From IMG/VR virus record IMGVR_UViG_3300003937_000144, positions 30,020 through 94,019 of that record: a DNA stretch of 64,000 nucleotides; one strand, 5' to 3'. The notes beneath the pieces were generated by a model. That model had not been told where the DNA came from. It saw only the letters and a list, made by a program, of their open reading frames with translations, and ran no database searches. Numbering within the stretch: the first letter of the stretch is position 1; every line of letters begins with the position of its first letter. The stretch comes from a virus. The position numbers and the translations under genes were made by a program. Shown here piece after piece: positions 59,659-64,000 of this stretch.

Positions 59659-60357
59659 ATGTTTAGACAAATGATTAAGAAGTCTATCCAAAAATCTCAG
59701 CATTGCAATCGCAACTGGGATTTAACACAAGAGATGCCTCAGGCAGATATCGATCTTATGATTGAAGCTGCTACACAGTGTCCTACTAAGCAAAACCTTA
59801 ACCACTATAAAACCCACGTAATAACAGACCGTGCTATAATCGAACAGATTGAAGCTGCGACTGCTATTCCTGATTTTGGTTCTGAAGACAATGACTTCAG
59901 AGGCTATGATGGCGTTCAGGGTTATGATGGAGGTTTTGGTCCAACTAACTCACAACTATCTGCTCATGCAGTCTTCGCGTTTGTTGAAGATGAGCCATGG
60001 CAAATGGGTGAGGAAGTTCGTGAGCCTTCAGAGTCTACTAAGACTATGCATGGCAAAACAGGTGACGGCAAATTGGCTGAGTCTTATAAAGAAGACAGAG
60101 ACCAAGCTGTTGGTATTGCTGCAGGATATTTAAACCTAGTATCAACTATGATGGGTTATTCTACTGGTTGTTGCAAGTGTTTTCATATGGACAAAGTTAA
60201 CAAAGCATTGGGAGTACCGGAAGGTAAGAACACTGTATTGTTAATGGGTATTGGTATTGCTGATCCTAGTCGTCAAAGACAGGAACATCATTCTGATGCA
60301 AGCTTTAGCTTCGGTTCTCATAAGAATATGAGAAAGTTCGAAACTCACTACGCTTAA
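59659..60357 (+). CDS. Nitroreductase-family flavoprotein
   Basis: This protein of 232 residues belongs to the nitroreductase family: IEAATQCPTKQNLNHYKTHV in the N-terminal part replaces the usual PSSxNxQP, VGIAAGYLNLVSTMMGYSTG is the central helix region and LLMGIGIADPSRQRQEH the late strand and loop. It likely binds FMN and reduces a small molecule with NAD(P)H. From memory, members are found in marine T4-like phages. An AAGGAG site lies six bases before the ATG, and a terminator follows the gene, so it forms a one-gene transcription unit. Confidence 0.82.
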   Translation: MFRQMIKKSIQKSQHCNRNWDLTQEMPQADIDLMIEAATQCPTKQNLNHYKTHVITDRAIIEQIEAATAIPDFGSEDNDFRGYDGVQGYDGGFGPTNSQLSAHAVFAFVEDEPWQMGEEVREPSESTKTMHGKTGDGKLAESYKEDRDQAVGIAAGYLNLVSTMMGYSTGCCKCFHMDKVNKALGVPEGKNTVLLMGIGIADPSRQRQEHHSDASFSFGSHKNMRKFETHYA

Positions 60358-60369
60358 ACAGTAACACAA

Positions 60370-60395
60370 AGCCAGCTTCGGCTGGCTTTTTTTTT
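60370..60395 (+). terminator. Rho-independent terminator after the nitroreductase gene
   Basis: AGCCAGC (60370-60376), TTCG loop, GCTGGCT (60381-60387), then a T run. It has the same TTCG-loop design as the terminator at 33259. Confidence 0.95.
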
Positions 60396-60398
60396 CTC

Positions 60399-60406
60399 TA
60401 TAAATA
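60399..60406 (+). promoter_or_regulatory. T4-type late promoter TATAAATA
   Basis: A perfect box four bases after the terminator's T run and five bases before the small ATG at 60412. Confidence 0.85.
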
Positions 60407-60411
60407 ATAAT

Positions 60412-60564
60412 ATGAATCATATCACTAGTCGTAATATAGATAAGAAAGTACAATTAAAAAAGTTAAAAGAAAAACTACATGTTGCTGGACATGATAGAAG
60501 CAACAAAAAAGTTAACATGGTAAAAGCCTTAAAAAATTTAATGAAGAGGGAAAAAAGAAAATGA
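60412..60564 (+). CDS. Small basic protein, 50 residues
   Basis: The frame ATG at 60412 to TGA at 60562 encodes MNHITSRNIDKKVQLKKLKE and ends in NLMKREKRK. It is highly basic and helical and may bind nucleic acid. It is supported by the late promoter with the exact five-base spacing and by an ATGA overlap with the methyltransferase gene. No family is recognised. Confidence 0.7.
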   Translation: MNHITSRNIDKKVQLKKLKEKLHVAGHDRSNKKVNMVKALKNLMKREKRK

Positions 60565-61238
60565 TACAAGCATATGACGAAACTTGGCAGTTCTATATTA
60601 GACAACTGACTCTAACTTCGAGACGTCCGTTTGTTCAACCTTATCCTATCATTCGTAGTTTATATGATTTTTTAAAAAGCACTGGTGATACCCCTGTATT
60701 AGATATTGGATGTGGAGAAAATAATCTAAAGCATTTCTTTCCTAATATAGATGGCATGGACATGACATGCGAAGCTGATATAAAATCTTATGTTGATAGC
60801 CAATCCTTTAAAGACGTACCTAAATATAAGTATGGCGTTGCAGTAAATGTTATGAACTGGCCAGATGGAAATACTATCGACAGTAAAATTAAATTAGCAT
60901 TATCAAAATGTGATAAAGTGTGGTTCAGCATGAATGACTTGCCTACTTTAATAATGCCAATAGAAGAATATAAAACAAAAGAAGCGTGGGAAAAATATGG
61001 TAAGGTAGAATCTTTTTGGCATGGTCAAGATCCAGAAACTAAAAAAGATATTCGTGACTATTTAGAAAATGATCTCTTGTATTCACAAATGATGAAAATG
61101 CCACATAGAGATGGAGTCCAAGCAACGAGAGGCTTAACGCAACTCCAACAGGATGTTGCAGAGATCTATACTAATGCCGTAGACCATGATGCATATTATG
61201 GTGTAGTTCGTGTATTAATAAGTGCAGAAAAAGATTAA
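60561..61238 (+). CDS. Class I SAM-dependent methyltransferase-like protein
   Basis: This protein of 225 residues has VLDIGCGENNLKHFFPNIDG (46-65) as a textbook motif I, followed by MDMTCEADI for the acidic loop. VAVNVMNWPDG fits motif IV and KVWFSMNDLP motif V. The N-terminal 40 residues (WQFYIRQLTLTSRRPFVQPY) may bind the substrate, which could be nucleic acid or a small molecule. It is co-transcribed with the small basic protein and coupled by an ATGA overlap. The next short gene starts within its last 17 bases. Confidence 0.75.
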   Translation: MIQAYDETWQFYIRQLTLTSRRPFVQPYPIIRSLYDFLKSTGDTPVLDIGCGENNLKHFFPNIDGMDMTCEADIKSYVDSQSFKDVPKYKYGVAVNVMNWPDGNTIDSKIKLALSKCDKVWFSMNDLPTLIMPIEEYKTKEAWEKYGKVESFWHGQDPETKKDIRDYLENDLLYSQMMKMPHRDGVQATRGLTQLQQDVAEIYTNAVDHDAYYGVVRVLISAEKD

Positions 61239-61377
61239 AGGCATTCCACCCCATAGTAAATTTCCGTGTAGTTGTGGACGTTCACCTACTGGTAGATGTT
61301 GTGGCTGGCATAAGCTAACAGAAGAAGAATATATGATTAAGTTTAAAGAATTTAAAGAGCTCGATAAATTTCAATAA
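61222..61377 (+). CDS. Small SEC-C-like zinc-binding protein, 51 residues
   Basis: A GTG start at 61222 follows a stop codon in the same frame and the frame runs to TAA at 61375. The protein contains FPCSCGRSPTGRCCGWHKLT: C-x-C, then C-C-G-W-H. That is close to the SEC-C motif (CxC ... CC/CH), which binds zinc in SecA and many small proteins. It ends in a charged helix (EEEYMIKFKEFKELDKFQ). Its last 26 bases overlap the end of the cyclase gene on the other strand. No upstream ribosome-binding site is obvious; coupling to the methyltransferase is likely. Confidence 0.6.
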   Translation: MQKKIKGIPPHSKFPCSCGRSPTGRCCGWHKLTEEEYMIKFKEFKELDKFQ

Positions 61378-63190
61378 TATCTTCCTTACCCTTCACTTTA
61401 ATATCACCAATCTTTCTAGAGTTATGGAACATATCAGGCGGAAGCTGGTCTCTTGTCATTGAGGAATATATAGTTGGATATTCTGAATAATCTCCCCTAC
61501 CTGCTGTTGCTTCTAGTCTTGCTGCTAGATTAACTGCATCACCTATCACACTAAAGTCAAATCGAGTTGAGCTACCCATATTACCGATAATTGCTGGACC
61601 AGAATTCACACCTGTACCAACATTGATATCAGGTAAGCCTCTATCCTTATATCGTTGTTTTAGTTCTAATGTCTTTGCTTCTATTTCAACAGCAGACTTA
61701 ACAGCCATCTCAGCATGATTAGGCATATCAAGTGGTGCACCGAACACTGCCATAATACAGTCACCCATAAACTTATCGACCATACCACCATTAGCCAATA
61801 TAATATTAGTCATCTCATCTAAGAATTCATTGACAAGAACTACTAACCCTTCAGGGTCATCATTGTTCTTATAGAATTCTGATATAGGTGTGAACCCTAT
61901 AATGTCCATAAACAAATAAGACATATCCTTTCTAGCACCACCTAACTTAAGTAGATCAGGATTCTTTTGTAGTTCTTTGACTTGCCTTGGATCTAAGTAG
62001 TGTTCGAACTGTTTCTTGATCTGTTGCTTCTGCCTAAACTCTAATATGAACCTATTAAATGTGGCATGGAATCCTACGATAAAGAATGTCAACAAGGCCC
62101 ACGTGATATCTACAAGAACTAATTGTGTACTAAACATATATTGGAAGTAATACAAGGCCCCTGCAAATGTACCTATAAGTGATAGACCAATAAACCAGTA
62201 TGGCAAAAATCTTGTTATAAGAATGATAGCAATACCCAATACAAGACCCGCAAGCAGTTCTATTAAAGGGTCATACCGCTTTATTGTTTCACCATCTAGG
62301 ATTGTTTGGAGAGTCTGTGCAGATATAACATAGTCATATTGTTCACCTACTGGTGTTGCAACAACTCCACTTAATCCCTCTGCTGTCATAGCTATAATCA
62401 CTGTTGTACCCGCAAGCGGCGTGAAGTCTTCAGACGCAGCACTCATAGTTTTAAATTCTTTATTCCATCTTACCCAAACTCTAGCTCTTGTATCTGTATT
62501 AATTGTAGCATAAGCAGGAACTCGCATAGCACTAATGCCAGCTTCGTCAGCTTTTACTTGATACGATGGGTCACCAACCGCAACTCGTATTGTTTCTATT
62601 GCCATGTTAGGATATACTTCCTCGCCTATCTTCATAAGCAATGGCACTCGTCTTACAACACCATCAATTTCAGGAGCGGTATTAATAACACCAACACCTC
62701 CTGCACATTCTGCAAGTTTAGGTAATGGACCAACCATACCATTCCACTCAAATAGATATGGTAATGGATCACCTATCTTTGCCACACCTCTCGGTACTGG
62801 ATTAGATGTTCTCTTTTGTGCTGTACCAACCTGAGCAATGACTACGCCATAACCTAATGTTTCACAAAATACTTCATCACCACCAAACCTATCCTCTTCA
62901 CTAAATAATATAGGCATAACAATAATACCTGTTTGGGCATTTCTTAATTGTAGTATGAGGTTAGCAAGTATATCACGGTCCCACGGCCATTGACCATGTT
63001 CTTCGATTGCTGCTTCATCGATGGTAACTATTGTTACTGCTTCAGAAGGAGTCTTTACTTCATTCTGTAGTACATAGTCAAATGATTTGAGTCTAAGTAT
63101 TTCTTTGACCCACGGATCTTGAAGACCGATATAGGTTAATGCTATAAGGGTAACAAATGCAATGGTCCAATGTGAGAAGATTTTCTTCAT
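61352..63190 (-). CDS. CHASE2-adenylate cyclase (class III)
   Basis: The protein has 612 residues in three parts. A first membrane helix (about 8-24) leads to a CHASE2-type sensor domain outside the inner membrane (to about residue 305: TIVTIDEAAIEEHGQWPWDR, AGGVGVINTAPEIDGVVRR). Three membrane helices follow (about 308-385), then a cytoplasmic class III cyclase domain. The cyclase is complete: D429 (YLFMDIIGF) and D477 (FMGDCIMAVFG) bind metal, K473 and D545 fit ATP selectivity, N554 and R558 the transition state (VIGDAVNLAARL). It should make cAMP if folded. A late promoter (TATAAATA, five bases, ATG) shows it belongs to the phage programme and is not a stray host gene. Confidence 0.88.
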   Translation of the reverse strand: MKKIFSHWTIAFVTLIALTYIGLQDPWVKEILRLKSFDYVLQNEVKTPSEAVTIVTIDEAAIEEHGQWPWDRDILANLILQLRNAQTGIIVMPILFSEEDRFGGDEVFCETLGYGVVIAQVGTAQKRTSNPVPRGVAKIGDPLPYLFEWNGMVGPLPKLAECAGGVGVINTAPEIDGVVRRVPLLMKIGEEVYPNMAIETIRVAVGDPSYQVKADEAGISAMRVPAYATINTDTRARVWVRWNKEFKTMSAASEDFTPLAGTTVIIAMTAEGLSGVVATPVGEQYDYVISAQTLQTILDGETIKRYDPLIELLAGLVLGIAIILITRFLPYWFIGLSLIGTFAGALYYFQYMFSTQLVLVDITWALLTFFIVGFHATFNRFILEFRQKQQIKKQFEHYLDPRQVKELQKNPDLLKLGGARKDMSYLFMDIIGFTPISEFYKNNDDPEGLVVLVNEFLDEMTNIILANGGMVDKFMGDCIMAVFGAPLDMPNHAEMAVKSAVEIEAKTLELKQRYKDRGLPDINVGTGVNSGPAIIGNMGSSTRFDFSVIGDAVNLAARLEATAGRGDYSEYPTIYSSMTRDQLPPDMFHNSRKIGDIKVKGKEDIIEIYRAL

Positions 63191-63195
63191 AAAGC

Positions 63196-63203
63196 TATTT
63201 ATA
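63196..63203 (-). promoter_or_regulatory. T4-type late promoter TATAAATA for the cyclase
   Basis: A perfect box on the minus strand, five bases upstream of the cyclase ATG at 63190 and one base below the stop codon of the curlin-repeat gene. Confidence 0.85.
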
Positions 63204-63518
63204 TTAATTCTGTGTTACTGTTGCTGAACAAGTAGTGTTAGTACAAATTTGTGATAAGTAATAATTTTGGTCTGAACTACTATCTTGTGTCAAGGTTATT
63301 GTGGTGGGATTACCACTTAAAATTAAAGTACCATTATGGTCACCTGAACCGTCTTGGGTTATATCTAATGTGTGACTATCTGTTAAAGTAATATCCATAA
63401 ACATATCGCCTGTTCCTTTTTGGTCTACAGTAACATTATTACTACCATCAACATCTAAAAATAATATCTTATCTCCTGTTTCTGTTTGGTCAAGGTCCAT
63501 AACAAGCAAAATGTTCAC
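63204..63518 (-). pseudogene. Curlin-repeat protein, C-terminal part in a shifted frame
   Basis: This frame continues the repeats of the upstream fragment: VMDLDQTETGDKILFLDVDG, then NNVTVDQKGTGDMFMDI and LDITQDGSGDHNGTLIL. It ends with an unusual two-Cys tail (SQICTNTTCSATVTQN), which may form a disulfide. There is no convincing start codon or ribosome-binding site. Removing one T from the TTTT run (minus strand) at 63511-63508 fuses it to the upstream frame with an unbroken repeat pattern. Boundaries of the shared part are approximate. Confidence 0.7.
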
Positions 63519-64000
63519 CTGTATTTGACAAATGAGTTTGATTTAAATTGAGAGTGTTCGAGGCCCCTGTAATATCGATTAATGCACTTTGATTTAAGTT
63601 CTGTGTAATATCAATATCATTTGAATTACCATCAACATCTATTCCTACAATATTATTATTACCAGTTTGTGTTATAGCTAATTCATTATTATCACCTGTG
63701 ATTTCGCCGGCAGATGTTAAATCTGAACCTGCAACCAAATTGTCTTCACCATCTTGTGTTATAGCTATTTCAACACCGCTACCGCTTTGAGTTATATAGA
63801 TATAATTATTATTTTGGGTGGTGGCTTGTGTGGATGTAACTAATGTTTGTTGAGTAGAAGTTATTCCTGATGTTGGTGTCGATCTAGTATTAAGTGTACT
63901 AGTTATTACATCAGCTATTAAAGCATTCATTAATTCTTTATTGTCATTTGTATAATAAGATGATTGAGAAGCATAGTTTATATCTGTAATTATAATTACT
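63490..64000 (-). CDS. Curlin-repeat protein, N-terminal part; start beyond window
   Basis: The frame is open to the window edge (64000) upstream of the in-frame ATG at 63930, so the gene probably starts outside. The visible part has a Thr/Ser/Gln-rich stretch (TSTQQTLVTSTQATTQNNN) and then curlin-type repeats: YIYITQSGSGVEIAITQDGE, ELAITQTGNNNIVGIDVDGN and NDIDITQNLNQS. The repeated I-T-Q-x-G-x-x-N pattern is that of CsgA/CsgB amyloid subunits. In this frame it ends in an unrelated EHFACYGP. Curli-type genes have, as I recall, been noted in SAR11-type myophages. The protein could coat cells or virions or promote attachment. Confidence 0.75.
   Translation of the reverse strand, partial: VIIITDINYASQSSYYTNDNKELMNALIADVITSTLNTRSTPTSGITSTQQTLVTSTQATTQNNNYIYITQSGSGVEIAITQDGEDNLVAGSDLTSAGEITGDNNELAITQTGNNNIVGIDVDGNSNDIDITQNLNQSALIDITGASNTLNLNQTHLSNTGEHFACYGP

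Noticed and set aside
1-64000. tRNA genes, integrase, insertion sequences or attachment sites
   Set aside because: None seen by reading the gaps, which are short; I cannot run a covariance search, so a tRNA hidden in a coding overlap is not fully excluded.

Overview
The window is part of the genome of a T4-like marine myovirus. The evidence is a full set of T4 baseplate and head-completion proteins (gp4, gp26, gp51-like, gp48, gp53, gp27, gp5, gp25, gp6, gp8, a gp54-like tube protein), T4-type late promoters (TATAAATA) in front of many genes, AT-rich DNA, and genes that overlap or abut almost everywhere. Several traits (fatty-acid desaturase, nitroreductase, curlin-repeat protein, many 2-oxoglutarate oxygenases) recall, from memory, marine T4-like phages of cyanobacteria and SAR11. 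A SAR11-type host is my best guess, but it is not shown by the sequence. I saw no tRNA, integrase, IS element or CRISPR array, and no gene-free stretch longer than 300 bases.

Layout. (1) 1-4601, minus strand: a possible tape-measure protein running off the edge, a gp51-like segment joined to gp26 by a probable -1 frameshift, a gp54-like protein, two small or unassigned proteins and gp4. (2) 4657-18862, plus strand: baseplate genes 48, 53, 27, 5, 25, 6, a gp7-position protein, 8, and a 1702-residue DUF4815-type protein. (3) 18862-33243: fibre and appendage genes, split by a four-gene block of two glycosyltransferases, an oxygenase and a P-loop-like protein (24711-28044). The block ends at a strong terminator. 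(4) 33298-59090: an enzyme island of nine radical-SAM proteins (six with an N-terminal Cys-rich twitch-like domain), two PP-loop ATPases with a QueC-like zinc site, two GxGG P-loop-like proteins, a third glycosyltransferase, methyltransferase-like proteins, a desaturase, a PLP-fold enzyme, four TauD-like proteins, several other Fe/2OG oxygenase-like proteins, a flavin reductase and an SDR-hydroxylase fusion. (5) 59095-64000: a lipoprotein with a membrane anchor, a nitroreductase, a terminator, small genes, a methyltransferase, and on the minus strand a CHASE2 adenylate cyclase and a frameshifted curlin-repeat protein.

How it may work together. Regions 1-3 build the tail, baseplate and fibres. 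The region 4 genes are almost all translationally coupled, so they look like one long late operon. Their chemistry (radical SAM, ATP-dependent activation, hydroxylation, methylation, glycosyl transfer, desaturation) would suit making or modifying a glycoconjugate, lipid or peptide, or modifying the virion fibres. The product is unknown. This island is the best candidate for an undescribed system.

A second genome-wide signal is regulatory. At seven genes the late promoter TATAAATA is followed by exactly five bases and then ATG. With T4 late-promoter spacing, transcription would start on the A of ATG, giving leaderless late mRNAs. Three probable frameshift points (gp26/51, gp5, curlin protein) all lie at homopolymers. 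The first has the structure expected of programmed frameshifting; the other two look more like single-base indels.
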